Source: Rhizobium indicum (lineage in GTDB: Bacteria > Pseudomonadota > Alphaproteobacteria > Rhizobiales > Rhizobiaceae). Taken from it: a DNA stretch of 64,000 bases. Under the pieces are notes generated by a model. The model saw only the letters and a list, made by a program, of their open reading frames with translations. It did not search any database and had not been told where the DNA came from. This document shows positions 1-8,334 of the stretch, one piece after another; positions within the stretch are counted from its first letter, which is position 1, and each line of letters starts with the position of its first letter. Location: positions 62,001 through 126,000 of the forward strand of contig NZ_CP054022.1 in the NCBI RefSeq assembly GCF_005862305.2, given 5' to 3'. Position numbers and translations under genes: made by a program.

Positions 1-530
1 CGCGAGCGATAATAGGCTTTCGGTTCGGCGGTGGTCCCCGAGGTGAAACCGATCAGAAAGATCTTGTCGGTATCGGCCGGCAGCTCGGCTTCACCTTCCG
101 CCGCGGCAAGGTCGAAAGCCTCGGCTCCGGCAGCGACAACGGGAATGCCGAGTCTTCGGGCAATTTCAGCACTCGGCCCGGCATCGTCGTCGACAATCAG
201 AACGTCAGGCGCCAGGCGCTCGATTATGCGTTCGATCCTTTCCGCCGGCATCATCGGGTCGATGACCGCGCAGGCATTCGGGAAAGCGGTGGCCGCCGCA
301 AAATACTCGGCAAAGCCGATATGGTTGCCAAGGCTGAGAGCGGCAAGCTTCTCCACACCGGGCAGATCGAGCGAGCGGCGATTCGAGCGAGGGAGATCTT
401 GGAGAAACCGATAAATTGCCTTGGCGCGCACATAGAGCTCGCCATAGCTGAGCGAGTGCCCGTCGATCACCAGCGCCGGCTTGTCCGGTGTTTCCGTTGC
501 ATGTCGAAGAAGCTGCGCATGGATCGGCAT
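1..530 (-). CDS. Acyl-CoA synthetase / AMP-binding enzyme, N-terminal part (cut by the window edge)
   Basis: The reading frame runs leftward off the window, leaving about 176 N-terminal codons. Near the visible C-terminal end it carries the adenylate-forming signature FTSGTTAEPKAYY (P-loop-like TSGTT..PK), which binds ATP phosphates in acyl- and aryl-CoA ligases. The N-terminus (PALVIDGHSLSYGEL) matches the usual opening of the AMP-binding fold. The family activates a carboxylate as acyl-AMP and transfers it to CoA or a carrier protein; the substrate cannot be told from this part. ATG at 530 was chosen; GTG at 536 is an in-frame alternative. It lies 29 bp after a thioesterase on the same strand, so the two probably share a transcript and a fatty-acyl or aryl-CoA role. 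Confidence 0.8.
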   Translation of the reverse strand, partial: MPIHAQLLRHATETPDKPALVIDGHSLSYGELYVRAKAIYRFLQDLPRSNRRSLDLPGVEKLAALSLGNHIGFAEYFAAATAFPNACAVIDPMMPAERIERIIERLAPDVLIVDDDAGPSAEIARRLGIPVVAAGAEAFDLAAAEGEAELPADTDKIFLIGFTSGTTAEPKAYYRS

Positions 531-559
531 GGACACCCGCTGGTTTGAACGATCGGCAA

Positions 560-976
560 TCAGCCTGGAGACAGAGCGGCTCTGGTCGCTTCGGGAATCG
601 GCGTCGGGCGGCTGTCGGAGAGGCCGACGCAGACCCAGACGAAATGCGCCGATGCGCAATGGGCGCCATCGCGCTGGCGAAAGAGTTCTATGGCAAAGGA
701 CAGACTCGTGCGCCCGATTTTCTCTATGTTCACCTTCACTTCCACGACATCGTCAAGGTCGATTGGGCTGTGAAAGGTGATCTCCGCCTTCTTCACGTGA
801 TAGGCAACGCCGGAGGAAGTGTGACGGAAATGGCTGAGAATTTGCCGTTGCCGCAGGAACTCGATGACCGCATCCTCGCAATAATCGAGATAACGGGAAT
901 TGTGGACATGACCATAGATGTCGATGTCTCGCATCGAGACCCGGAACGATGCTAAAGGCCTGTCGTCAACGCTCAT
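560..976 (-). CDS. Acyl-CoA thioesterase, hotdog (4HBT/YbgC-like) family
   Basis: This is a 138-residue protein, the usual size for a single hotdog-fold thioesterase. Near the N-terminus it has the family motif D-I-Y-G-H-V-H-N-S-R-Y-L, where the Asp and the downstream helix form the active site of 4-hydroxybenzoyl-CoA/YbgC-type enzymes. It should hydrolyse acyl- or aryl-CoA thioesters in the cytoplasm. The frame stays open to 1027, but that start would overlap the divergent reductase gene, so ATG at 976 (MSVDDRPLASF) is preferred. It is followed 29 bp later by an acyl-CoA synthetase on the same strand. Substrate unknown. Confidence 0.8.
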   Translation of the reverse strand: MSVDDRPLASFRVSMRDIDIYGHVHNSRYLDYCEDAVIEFLRQRQILSHFRHTSSGVAYHVKKAEITFHSPIDLDDVVEVKVNIEKIGRTSLSFAIELFRQRDGAHCASAHFVWVCVGLSDSRPTPIPEATRAALSPG

Positions 977-1026
977 TCGATCACCAATTCGACGGGGTGA
1001 TCTAACCGCAGTGTGTGGGGGATGCA

Positions 1027-2001
1027 ATGCAATATCAGGCGGTCGTGCGAAAATTCGGCCCGGCTCAGGATGTCGTTGAGCTCGAGCAGGCTGCGCTGCC
1101 GCCGCTGGCGCGCGACGAGGTGAGGGTACGTCTGCTGGCGCGGGCGATCAATCCGTCCGATATCATCACCATATCAGGAGCCTATAGCGGACGCACGACA
1201 TTACCTTTCATTCCCGGCTTCGAAGCATTCGGCGTGGTCGAACAGTGCGGTGAGGAGGTTCATGGGCTTTCCCCCGGGACACGCGTGCTGCCGGTGCGCA
1301 GCGCCGGCGGGTGGCAGGAATTCAAGGATACCGATCCCGGCTGGTGCCTTCGTGTTCCAGACGAGCTTACCGACTTCGAAGCTGCAACGAGCTACGTCAA
1401 TCCGATGACGGCCTGGTTGATGCTGCGTGCCAAGATCGGGCTGAGGCCAGGCATGCGCATCGCCATCAATGCCGCCGCCTCTTCGATCGGAGCGATATTG
1501 ATCGGTCTCGCCAATGCCGCCGGCGTGGAGCCGGTCGCCATCGTCCGCAGCGAAGGATCACTTGAGCGCCTGCGCGGCCGGGTCGAGGCTATCATCATCG
1601 ATAGAGAGGAAAGCGAAAGCGATCTGGTCGCCGGGCTCACCGGCCGGCATGGGCTCGACGCTGTGCTTGACTGCGTCGGAGGAGCGCGCGCATCCGTCCT
1701 CGCCGATGCGCTCAAGCCCGGCGGGCATTTCGTGCATTACGGCCTGCTTTCGGGCCAAAGCATTCCGGCTTCCTTCTGGGCCTCCCATCCCGATATCGCC
1801 TTTTCCTATTGTCACCTCCGTGAATGGGTTCATTCGCAAGCGATGGGCGACGTCCAGCGGGCCTATTCCGAGATCGCGGCGCATATCGTTTCGAAGGTCA
1901 TAGCGACCGAGGTGCGGGAGGTATTCCCCTTGGAAAATGTCCGGCAAGCCCTGCACTCCGCTCTTCCCTTTCGAACGGGCGGCAAGGTGCTCTTGGCCTG
2001 A
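1027..2001 (+). CDS. MDR-family oxidoreductase, enoyl-thioester reductase (MECR)-like
   Basis: This 324-residue protein has the medium-chain dehydrogenase/reductase layout: a GroES-like N-terminal half and a Rossmann nucleotide-binding C-terminal half. The segment AINPSDIITISGAYSGR resembles the INP(A/S)D..I.G.Y substrate-site motif of mitochondrial-type trans-2-enoyl thioester reductases and quinone reductases. No zinc-ligand cysteine cluster was seen, so a zinc-free NADPH-dependent reductase is more likely than an alcohol dehydrogenase. GTG at 1015 is possible, but ATG at 1027 is preceded by a purine-rich GGGGGA. It is divergent from the thioesterase and convergent with the HxlR regulator, 12 bp apart. 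Confidence 0.75.
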   Translation: MQYQAVVRKFGPAQDVVELEQAALPPLARDEVRVRLLARAINPSDIITISGAYSGRTTLPFIPGFEAFGVVEQCGEEVHGLSPGTRVLPVRSAGGWQEFKDTDPGWCLRVPDELTDFEAATSYVNPMTAWLMLRAKIGLRPGMRIAINAAASSIGAILIGLANAAGVEPVAIVRSEGSLERLRGRVEAIIIDREESESDLVAGLTGRHGLDAVLDCVGGARASVLADALKPGGHFVHYGLLSGQSIPASFWASHPDIAFSYCHLREWVHSQAMGDVQRAYSEIAAHIVSKVIATEVREVFPLENVRQALHSALPFRTGGKVLLA

Positions 2002-2013
2002 CGGACGCTGTCC

Positions 2014-2385
2014 CTAGGAGTCTTCGTGCCGTTGCCGCGCGATGGTGATTGCCGCATGGTTCTGCTCGGCCCACCCGATCAGGGTTTTCATGGGGATGAG
2101 GAAGGATCGCCCCTGCTCCGTCAGTTCGTATTCCACGCGAGGCGGGACCTCCGGATAGACGGTGCGCCGCACGAAGCCGTCCTGCTCCAGATGCTTCAAT
2201 GTCTTGGACAGCATCTGCTTCGAGATGTCACCGATCTCGCGCATCAGCTCGTTGAAGCGCTTCTTTCCGTCTTCCAGTGCCTCGAGGGTGAGCAGGCTCC
2301 ATTGATCGCCGATACGATCGAGCACGCCTCTGATCGAGCATCCCGCCCCAGGCTGTTGTTTCGGATCGTCCGTTTCCTTGGGCAT
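2014..2385 (-). CDS. HxlR-family transcriptional regulator
   Basis: This 123-residue winged-helix protein has the HxlR pattern: a conserved Cys near the N-terminus (GAGCSIRGVLDRIGDQWSLL, Cys16), the helix-turn-helix around FNELMREIGDISKQMLSKTLK, and the wing VPPRVEYELTEQG. In several HxlR proteins (for example HypR and QorR) this Cys senses electrophiles or oxidants; that role is inferred here. ATG at 2385 has GAGGA upstream and is preferred over an upstream start at 2421. It is divergent from a secreted SnoaL-like gene, with an inverted repeat between them, and convergent with the MDR reductase. Both neighbours are candidate targets. Confidence 0.88.
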   Translation of the reverse strand: MPKETDDPKQQPGAGCSIRGVLDRIGDQWSLLTLEALEDGKKRFNELMREIGDISKQMLSKTLKHLEQDGFVRRTVYPEVPPRVEYELTEQGRSFLIPMKTLIGWAEQNHAAITIARQRHEDS

Positions 2386-2472
2386 GCTCCGTCCTCGGTC
2401 ATCGTCGGCTGACCTTGCCACTAAAACCTGCCTTCTTGCTCGGCATGCCGCGGTTTCATAGACCAGCTCTCA

Positions 2473-2491
2473 TAGTCTGTTTTCTAGACTA
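2473..2491. promoter_or_regulatory. Inverted repeat TAGTCT-N7-AGACTA, candidate HxlR operator
   Basis: A perfect 6-bp inverted repeat with a 7-nt spacer lies in the short divergent intergenic region, 32 bp before the SnoaL-like gene and about 90 bp before the HxlR start. Position and symmetry fit an operator for the adjacent HxlR dimer. Binding is inference. Confidence 0.45.
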
Positions 2492-2522
2492 GATCGCGAA
2501 TCCGTACCAAGGAGCTTGATGC

Positions 2523-2990
2523 ATGACATTCGGGAAATCGCTTTTCGCACTCGTCATTTTGGCAGGTGTCGCCGCGCCGGCCGGCGCTTTTGCTGAATCG
2601 GCCTCGCGGGATTTGAAGATCGAGGAAGCCAACCGGAAGCTGGTGGTGGAATTCTACGACGGGTTCTTCAACAAGCACGATATCGAGGCCGCCTCGGTCG
2701 TCGCTGACGATTACCGGCAGCACAATCCCCAAGTTCCCGACGGGAAGAAGCCTTTGATTTCCTTCTTCATCGGCTTCTTCAAGGACAATGCCCAATCGAA
2801 GGCCGAGATCGTCGGCAGCGCCGCCGATGGCGATCTCGTCTGGCTGCACGTGCACGCGACGAACGGCGCCGATGACCGCGGCCAGGCGATCGTCGATATT
2901 TTCCGCGTCAAGGACGGCAAGATCGTCGAGCACTGGGACGTGATCCAGGCCGTTCCGAAAGAGGCGGTAAACAAGAACACCATGTTCTGA
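2523..2990 (+). CDS. Exported SnoaL-like / NTF2-fold protein
   Basis: This 155-residue protein starts with a cleavable signal peptide (FALVILAGVAAPAGAFA then ES), so it should be periplasmic. The mature part (VVEFYDGFFNKHDIEAASVVADDYRQHNP..., ending VDIFRVKDGKIVEHWDVIQ) is typical of SnoaL-like NTF2-fold proteins, which bind small ligands or act as cyclases or hydrolases. The exact function is not predictable. The start at 2523 has a good ribosome-binding site (AAGGAG, 9 nt upstream). It is divergent from the HxlR regulator and probably under its control. Confidence 0.78.
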   Translation: MTFGKSLFALVILAGVAAPAGAFAESASRDLKIEEANRKLVVEFYDGFFNKHDIEAASVVADDYRQHNPQVPDGKKPLISFFIGFFKDNAQSKAEIVGSAADGDLVWLHVHATNGADDRGQAIVDIFRVKDGKIVEHWDVIQAVPKEAVNKNTMF

Positions 2991-2994
2991 GTTG

Positions 2995-3024
2995 AGTGGG
3001 GCCGGCTTCCCAGCTGGCCCCACT
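2995..3024. terminator. Hairpin after the SnoaL-like gene
   Basis: AGTGGGGCC (2995-3003) pairs perfectly with GGCCCCACT (3016-3024) just after the stop codon. There is no clear T-run, so it is a factor-dependent terminator or mRNA 3'-end stabiliser rather than a classical intrinsic terminator. Confidence 0.55.
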
Positions 3025-3152
3025 ATCGGCACTACGCGCTTGGTTCAGCCGTCTCTCTCGTTGCTGCCGATTTCCGCCGCACTGCTCGGTCGACATTTGC
3101 CGGTGGCCTAATGCCCATACGCCAAAATGGCTGGTGCCCTAGTCGATCCGCA

Positions 3153-3620
3153 TCAATCGATCCGGGGACGCTTCGATTTCGGCGTTGCCAGCCCGTGTTT
3201 GGCAAGCTCCAGGGTCAGGATGCGGGTTTCGAGAAGATTGAAGATGCGCAGGATGGCCTCGATCGCATCGAATGGCTTCGTCAGAAAATCCTTCGCGCCG
3301 AGCGAAAGTGCGCGCCTGCGCGTCGGCAAGGTCGCATCGGCAGTGAGCACCAGGATCGGCAGATAGCTGTTTTCGGGAATGAGCCTCGCAAAGGTCTCGA
3401 GCAGGGCGAAACCGTCCAGATCGGGCATCATCAGATCGAGAAGAACGAGATCGACAGGATGTTCGCGGAAGAGCCGCAAGGCCTCGCGCGGTTCGGTGGT
3501 GCTGATCAGCGCCGTAAAGCCTTCGCGCTTGAGGATACGCTCCAGCAGTGAGACATTGGCGGGCTCGTCGTCGACGATCAGGATCGTCGATCGGCGCACG
3601 ATATCTGTGGAATCTGTCAT
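3153..3620 (-). CDS. Single-domain (CheY-like) response regulator
   Basis: This 155-residue receiver-domain protein has no output domain. Receiver hallmarks are present: acidic pair in ILIVDDEP, phospho-acceptor Asp62 in LVLLDLMMPDLDG, Thr in VLTADA, and Lys in DFLTKPFD. The C-terminus (TLELAKHGLATPKSKRPRID) is short and basic. ATG at 3620 was chosen over a TTG at 3674. It is the last gene of a four-gene operon and lies directly after a PAS-containing histidine kinase, its likely phosphodonor. It may relay phosphate to another protein or act by protein contact. Confidence 0.87.
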   Translation of the reverse strand: MTDSTDIVRRSTILIVDDEPANVSLLERILKREGFTALISTTEPREALRLFREHPVDLVLLDLMMPDLDGFALLETFARLIPENSYLPILVLTADATLPTRRRALSLGAKDFLTKPFDAIEAILRIFNLLETRILTLELAKHGLATPKSKRPRID

Positions 3621-3689
3621 GGACCCAATATTTGGTTGAAGCGATGCCGAACTGATATCAAGCGGCGCGGCCAAATCAAAGGCGATGTC

Positions 3690-5612
3690 TTATGGCGGGC
3701 TTCCCATCGCAACCGGTCTTGCCTCTACCACTGCAGGCGCGCGCGGCAGATCGACGTGGAAAGTGGCGCCGCCTTCCTGGTTGCTGAAGCCGAGCGTTCC
3801 GCCCATGGCGTCTGTCAGATGTTTCGACAGCGCGAGCCCGAGACCGGTTCCATCCTGGCTGATCCGTTCCGCTCCCAGCCGATCGAACGGGGTGAAAAGC
3901 CGGGCGACGCGTTCGGCCGGAATGCCGGGACCGGTATCGCTGACCTCGATGCGGATACGGCCGCCATCCATCGCGCGGTGGCTGACGGTTACGCTTCCCT
4001 GGGGGCGATTGTATTTCACCGCATTGGAGAGGAGGTTGAGGAACACCTGCAGCAGACGCCGTCGGTCGGCGAGCACCGAAAGATCCGGCTCGGCCGGCTC
4101 GACGACCTCGATCCTGATCTGCTGCTGGCCGCAGAGCGGTCTTGCAAGCGACACGGCTTCATCGATCACCTCGGCGACGGGCTGTGCTTCGACAGCGAGA
4201 TCCATGCGCCCGGCCTCGATCCTCGCCATGTCGAGAACCTCGTCGATGAGGCTGAGCAAATGCCGGCCGGCCCTCAAGATCTGCGCGACGCTCTCTCTGG
4301 ACTCAGTATCGGTGACGTCCATTTCCAGAAGCTGCGCGAAACCGAGCACGGAATTCAGCGGCGTGCGCAGCTCGTGGCTCATGCGCGACAGAAATTCGCT
4401 CTTGGCGTTGCTCGCGCGGATCGCATCCTCACGGGCGCCAAGCAGGGCCTCTTCGATTTGCTTGCGCTCGGTAATATCTCGCGTGATCTTGGAAAAGCCG
4501 CGCAACCGGCCCGTCTCGTCATGGAGTGCGGTCACGACGACGTGCGACCAGAATTGCGACCCGTCCTTGCGAAGGCGCCAGCCTTCCGCTTCGGTGCGTC
4601 CGTGAAGGGCGGCTTTGGCAAGCTCTTCTGCCGGAAATGTGTCCCTGGTTTCCGTGGGATAGAAGCGGGAAAAATGCTGCCCGACGATCTCCTCGGCGCC
4701 ATAACCGGTGATCCGCTCGGCGCCTGCATTCCAGCTTATCACCCGTCCTGAAGTATCGAGCCCGAAGATGCCGTAGTCGCTGACGCCTTCGACCAATTGC
4801 CGAAAGCGCTCCTCGCTCTCGGTCAGATCAGCCTCGCGCTTTTTCAGAAGCACGCTCGCATCCTCGAGCGCCTGTCCGAGGCTCCCGAGTTCATCGCGGA
4901 AGGGATCCGCCACCGTCACGACCTCGCCTTGCGCCAGCCGATGCGCCTCGGCTTTCAGCGCATGCACGCGACGCACGATGCTCGCCGAAAACAGGAAGAC
5001 GGCGACGAGCGCGCCGGCAAACCCAAGGAAGCCGGCGGCGATCATCAGGCTTCGCGACAGCGTGCGAACCCGGTCGGCAGCCTCCGTCCTCGCGTGAAGC
5101 AGATCGGCCTCCCGCCGGCTCATCGCGTCGATTTCCTGTCTCAGCACATCGAGGACCTGCTTGCCCTCGATGAGCTTGGCCGCAAGATCCTCGCGTCCGC
5201 CGGCGCGCAGGATGTCGGCCTGTTTCAGGAGCTGGAGACGGTCGACTTTCGCGACGACGAGGGTGCGGATGCGTTCGAGGCGGCTCTTTTGCTCGTCATC
5301 CCGCAATCGGCGACCGACCTCGTCGAGCACGACGGGCAGCCTGTTTTCGGCCCGGTTGAAGGGATCGAGAAAATCGGTTCTGCCGGTCAGCAGATAACCG
5401 CGCATCGCGGTGGCTGCTTCGGCGATCGAGGCATGGATCTCCTGAATGCCCGACTGGATCTCGAGCGTGACCCGCACCTGATCCTCGGCAATCCGGCTTT
5501 GCCGGTCGGCCACGAAGACGGAGGCGAGAGCCGCAAGCAGCAGCGCCAGCGGTACGGTGATGATGACAATGCCCTTCGCCCTCAGCGGCAGATCGGCGAA
5601 ACGCAGGGTCAT
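3690..5612 (-). CDS. Membrane sensor histidine kinase, CHASE3-HAMP-PAS-HisKA-HATPase
   Basis: This 640-residue kinase begins with a transmembrane helix (about 14-35), followed by a helical CHASE3-like periplasmic domain (about 40-185, with the EAATAMRGYLLTG motif), a second helix (about 188-211) and a HAMP region (about 212-262). A PAS domain follows (about 265-390; ITGYGAEEIVG and ITRDITERK). The dimerisation domain carries the phospho-acceptor His413 in FLSRMSHELRTPLN. The ATPase domain has the N box (NLLSNAVKYN), G1 (DTGPGIP) and G2 (GTGLGLAL). Its ATG overlaps the stop of the upstream NarL-type regulator by 4 bp, so translation is coupled. The likely partner is the receiver protein downstream. 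Confidence 0.92.
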   Translation of the reverse strand: MTLRFADLPLRAKGIVIITVPLALLLAALASVFVADRQSRIAEDQVRVTLEIQSGIQEIHASIAEAATAMRGYLLTGRTDFLDPFNRAENRLPVVLDEVGRRLRDDEQKSRLERIRTLVVAKVDRLQLLKQADILRAGGREDLAAKLIEGKQVLDVLRQEIDAMSRREADLLHARTEAADRVRTLSRSLMIAAGFLGFAGALVAVFLFSASIVRRVHALKAEAHRLAQGEVVTVADPFRDELGSLGQALEDASVLLKKREADLTESEERFRQLVEGVSDYGIFGLDTSGRVISWNAGAERITGYGAEEIVGQHFSRFYPTETRDTFPAEELAKAALHGRTEAEGWRLRKDGSQFWSHVVVTALHDETGRLRGFSKITRDITERKQIEEALLGAREDAIRASNAKSEFLSRMSHELRTPLNSVLGFAQLLEMDVTDTESRESVAQILRAGRHLLSLIDEVLDMARIEAGRMDLAVEAQPVAEVIDEAVSLARPLCGQQQIRIEVVEPAEPDLSVLADRRRLLQVFLNLLSNAVKYNRPQGSVTVSHRAMDGGRIRIEVSDTGPGIPAERVARLFTPFDRLGAERISQDGTGLGLALSKHLTDAMGGTLGFSNQEGGATFHVDLPRAPAVVEARPVAMGSPP

Positions 5613-6271
5613 TGCTGTTCTTCGCTGGATGTTGCGACCAGCCCGCCGCGCACGGCCATGACCGCGGCCTGCGTCCGGTCGCCGGCGCTGAGCTTGCCGA
5701 TGATGCGCTCGACATGGATCTTCACGGTACCGGGCGAGATCTTCAAGGCTCGGCCAATCTCCTTGTTCGTCAGGCCCTCGGCCACTTTCGACAAGACTTC
5801 GCGCTCCCGGATCGTCAGCGTCTCCAGGGCGCTGCTGTTGGTCTGCGGCTTGGTGGCGGCGCGGCGCAACAGCTTGGCGACGAGTGGACCGTCGAAGAAG
5901 GCGTCGCCCTGAAGGACGCGCCGGATCGTGCGGAGAATGTCTTCCCGGCTGGCGTCCTTCAGCAGATAGCCCGTGGCGCCAGCTTCGATCGCCGCTTCCA
6001 GATAATCGAGGCTGTCATGCATCGTGATGATCATGACGCGTGTGCCGGGCGACACGCGCCGGATCTCCCTCGTCGCGGCGAGGCCGTCCATGCGCGGCAT
6101 GCGGATATCGAGCAGTGCCAGATCCGGCTTGTGGTGAGCTGAGGCATCCACCGCTTCGACGCCGTCGCGCACGTCCCAGCCGACATGGAAATCTTCCTGA
6201 CCGCCGATCATGGCGATAAGACCGGCACGGGCGATGTCGTGATCGTCGGCGACAAGGATCGATGCCGTCAT
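5609..6271 (-). CDS. NarL/FixJ-type response regulator
   Basis: This 220-residue regulator has a receiver domain (phospho-acceptor Asp55 in LALLDIRMPRMDG, Lys105 in YLLKDAS) and a C-terminal LuxR-type helix-turn-helix (about 150-210, LTIREREVLSKVAEGLTNKE). It should dimerise on phosphorylation and bind DNA. It overlaps the upstream HisKA_3 kinase (ATGA) and the downstream PAS kinase by 4 bp each. The HisKA_3 kinase is the expected partner, since this kinase class normally works with NarL-type regulators. Confidence 0.92.
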   Translation of the reverse strand: MTASILVADDHDIARAGLIAMIGGQEDFHVGWDVRDGVEAVDASAHHKPDLALLDIRMPRMDGLAATREIRRVSPGTRVMIITMHDSLDYLEAAIEAGATGYLLKDASREDILRTIRRVLQGDAFFDGPLVAKLLRRAATKPQTNSSALETLTIREREVLSKVAEGLTNKEIGRALKISPGTVKIHVERIIGKLSAGDRTQAAVMAVRGGLVATSSEEQQ

Positions 6272-7395
6272 TCTGATGTCGTCTCCTGCGCAAGAGGGGC
6301 GGCGGCGCGGACATGCGTGCCGCCCGAAGACCCGGCCTCGATCTCGATCCGGCCGCCGAGCAGCGCCAGCCGTTCCCGCATGCCGACGATGCCGAGTTGC
6401 CCGCCCCGCATCTGAGGATGGCGCAACTCGCCGATGCCTTTGCCATCATCGATCACTTCGAGATGCGCTTCGCCCGCGTCATCCTCGAAGAGCCGCACGA
6501 CCAGCCGGCTCGCCTCGGCGTGCTTGATCACATTGGTGATCGCTTCCTGCGCGACTCGATAGAAGATGATCCCGGTCGATGTCGGCCAGCGGTCGGAGGC
6601 GGCATCGAGGTCGGCGATCACTTCGAGACCGTCGATCGCATCGAGACGCGTGCGCAGGGCCGCGGCGACACCGAGATCATCGAGTTCGGGCGGGCGAAGA
6701 TCGGCGATGGCCGCCCTGAGATCCGCAACGGAATGGCGCGCCAGTGCAGCGAGTTGGTCGATCTCGGGCTTCAGGACATGCGCCTCGCCGATACGGGCCG
6801 CGAGGTCCTGCAGGCGATAGCTAAGGCCTGCAGCCAGCTGCGCCGAGCCGTCGTGAAGATCAAGCGCCACCCGCTGCCGCTCCTGTTCCTGCGCCTGGAT
6901 CAATTGCGCGACAAGGGCCGCGAGTTCACTTCGCTGCCGCTGGAGATCGCCGAGAAGCGCCTGGTTTTCCGCTGCCTGCCGATTGAGATTGTAGGCGTCG
7001 GCGAGCTGTCCCGCCACCACCTCCAATGTCTGCCGGTCGTCGGCATCGACGCCGCGCCCCCTCAGCGGACCGATCAGCGTCAGGCAGAGACCGGAGCCGT
7101 CTTGCGAGGTAAACAAGATGCTGTCGCTTCCGGGGCTCGTCGACTTGCCGACCGTCATCTGCACAGGCAGCTCTTCTTGCGAGGACGGGAAAACGAGCTC
7201 GGCAAAGGATGCTCCCGAGAAGTCGGCGAGACGGGACAGAACCTCCTGAGCAGCCGCTTCGAAAGTTTGTGCGTCAAGCAGGTTTCGCGCCTCGATGATG
7301 AAGCGCAGACGAGCCGCGCGCGCTTCCGCTGCCCGGTAAAGGGCCTTCAATTCCGTTACGTTAGGCGAATGCGTCGCGCCTGTATCGTGGTTCAT
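6268..7395 (-). CDS. Soluble GAF-type sensor histidine kinase, HisKA_3 (NarX/LiaS class)
   Basis: This 375-residue kinase has no obvious transmembrane segment. Residues about 25-145 look like a GAF sensor domain, followed by a coiled coil. The HisKA_3 domain has phospho-acceptor His181 in RQRVALDLHDGSAQ, and the HATPase domain ends with the class motif GIVGMRERLALLGG. Such kinases phosphorylate NarL-type regulators, and one is encoded directly downstream with a 4-bp overlap. It is the first gene of the four-gene signalling operon (7395 down to 3153). The signal is unknown; a cytoplasmic small molecule or redox cue is plausible for GAF. Confidence 0.88.
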   Translation of the reverse strand: MNHDTGATHSPNVTELKALYRAAEARAARLRFIIEARNLLDAQTFEAAAQEVLSRLADFSGASFAELVFPSSQEELPVQMTVGKSTSPGSDSILFTSQDGSGLCLTLIGPLRGRGVDADDRQTLEVVAGQLADAYNLNRQAAENQALLGDLQRQRSELAALVAQLIQAQEQERQRVALDLHDGSAQLAAGLSYRLQDLAARIGEAHVLKPEIDQLAALARHSVADLRAAIADLRPPELDDLGVAAALRTRLDAIDGLEVIADLDAASDRWPTSTGIIFYRVAQEAITNVIKHAEASRLVVRLFEDDAGEAHLEVIDDGKGIGELRHPQMRGGQLGIVGMRERLALLGGRIEIEAGSSGGTHVRAAAPLAQETTSE

Positions 7396-7439
7396 GCCTG
7401 ACGGGACTGCTCCGATATGAATGACGCCGGCACGATAGT

Positions 7440-7455
7440 CATTCCGGCGGGAATG
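7440..7455. promoter_or_regulatory. Palindrome CATTCC-GGCG-GGAATG upstream of the signalling operon
   Basis: A perfect 6-bp inverted repeat lies 45 bp upstream of the first kinase start, inside the divergent region shared with the small exported-protein gene at 7587. It could be an operator for the NarL-type regulator of the operon; this is inference. Confidence 0.3.
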
Positions 7456-7586
7456 TCATCTATGCCGTTCGGCAGACCCGATCGGAGCCACACGGCAGAT
7501 GGGGCGGCGGCACTAGGCACCTTAGATGTCGATCATGCGGTCGACCGATGCGATGTCCGCCGGAACCGCCACATAGGAAGTCAAAC

Positions 7587-8045
7587 ATGCATACCATCAT
7601 TGCCGCCGCCCTCGTTCTCGGTTTCGTTCAGGTCCAGTCGGCCGCGGCGGCTACCGAAACCGCAACCTGTGCGCCGACAAGCGAGGCGGAAATCGCCAAG
7701 CTCTTCGACCGCTGGAATACCTCACTCGCGACCCTGAGCCCCCAGGAAGTCGCCAAGAATTACAGTGAAGACTCCGTGCTGCTCGCGACCTTGTCGGACA
7801 AGCCTCGTCTGACCCAGGCGGAACGGATCGATTATTTCAAGCACTTCCTGGTGAATGAGCCCAAGGGCCATATCGATAGCCGCGACGTCAAGATCGGCTG
7901 CAACTGGGCCGTCGACACCGGCACCTACACCTTCACCTTGAAGGACGGTTCGAAAGTGCCGGCCCGTTATACCTACACCTACGAGTTCAAGGATAGCGCC
8001 TGGCTTATCACCTCGCACCACTCTTCGATGATGCCGGAGAAGTAA
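7587..8045 (+). CDS. Exported SgcJ/EcaC-type (DUF4440-like, NTF2-fold) protein
   Basis: This 152-residue protein has a signal peptide (HTIIAAALVLGFVQVQSAAAA). The mature part matches the SgcJ/EcaC NTF2-like pattern: EIAKLFDRWNTSLATLSPQEVAKNY, then a sheet ending in YTYEFKDSAWLITSHHSSMMP. These proteins form dimers with a ligand-binding pouch, but their functions are mostly unknown. ATG at 7587 (AGGAAG upstream) is preferred over an upstream frame extension from 7548. It is divergent from the two-component operon and followed by a strong hairpin. Confidence 0.75.
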   Translation: MHTIIAAALVLGFVQVQSAAAATETATCAPTSEAEIAKLFDRWNTSLATLSPQEVAKNYSEDSVLLATLSDKPRLTQAERIDYFKHFLVNEPKGHIDSRDVKIGCNWAVDTGTYTFTLKDGSKVPARYTYTYEFKDSAWLITSHHSSMMPEK

Positions 8046-8071
8046 GGCTTCACCAGCCCGCCGGTCCGGCA

Positions 8072-8106
8072 AGGAGATCCCGTGCTTACCCCACACGGGG
8101 TCTCCT
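8072..8106 (+). terminator. Strong 13-bp stem-loop after the SgcJ-like gene
   Basis: AGGAGATCCCGTG (8072-8084) pairs with CACGGGGTCTCCT (8094-8106) with one G-U pair and a 9-nt loop, 27 bp after the stop codon. Only a short T-run follows (GATTT), so it is a probable but not textbook terminator. Confidence 0.6.
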
Positions 8107-8160
8107 GATTTGCCGATAGCGGCAGGACGGACTCGAATATGAGAGGGCATACCGTGTGAG

Positions 8161-8188
8161 CCTCCTCTGGCCTGCCAGGCCCAGGAGG
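8161..8188. repeat. Second GC-rich hairpin in the 8.1-8.3 kb intergenic region
   Basis: The CCTCCT/AGGAGG and GGCCTG/CAGGCC arms nest into one imperfect stem. It lies about 150 bp before the DUF3299 gene. Role unknown; possibly a 5' leader structure. Confidence 0.3.
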
Positions 8189-8334
8189 GGGGTGGCCAAT
8201 GGCATACGATCTCCCTGTTCCCTACAAAGCCCTGAGTAGTCCGTGCGCGAAGTTTTGACGGCCAAGCGGGATCGGGAGTAGCATCCATGCGGCAGCGGCA
8301 AGGTGGTCAAAGCGGCCGGCCCGATGGAGATGCA

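Noticed and set aside
3636..5912. Two long plus-strand open frames opposite the PAS histidine kinase and NarL regulator
   Set aside because: Antisense shadows; the minus-strand genes have complete kinase and receiver motifs and overlapping starts.
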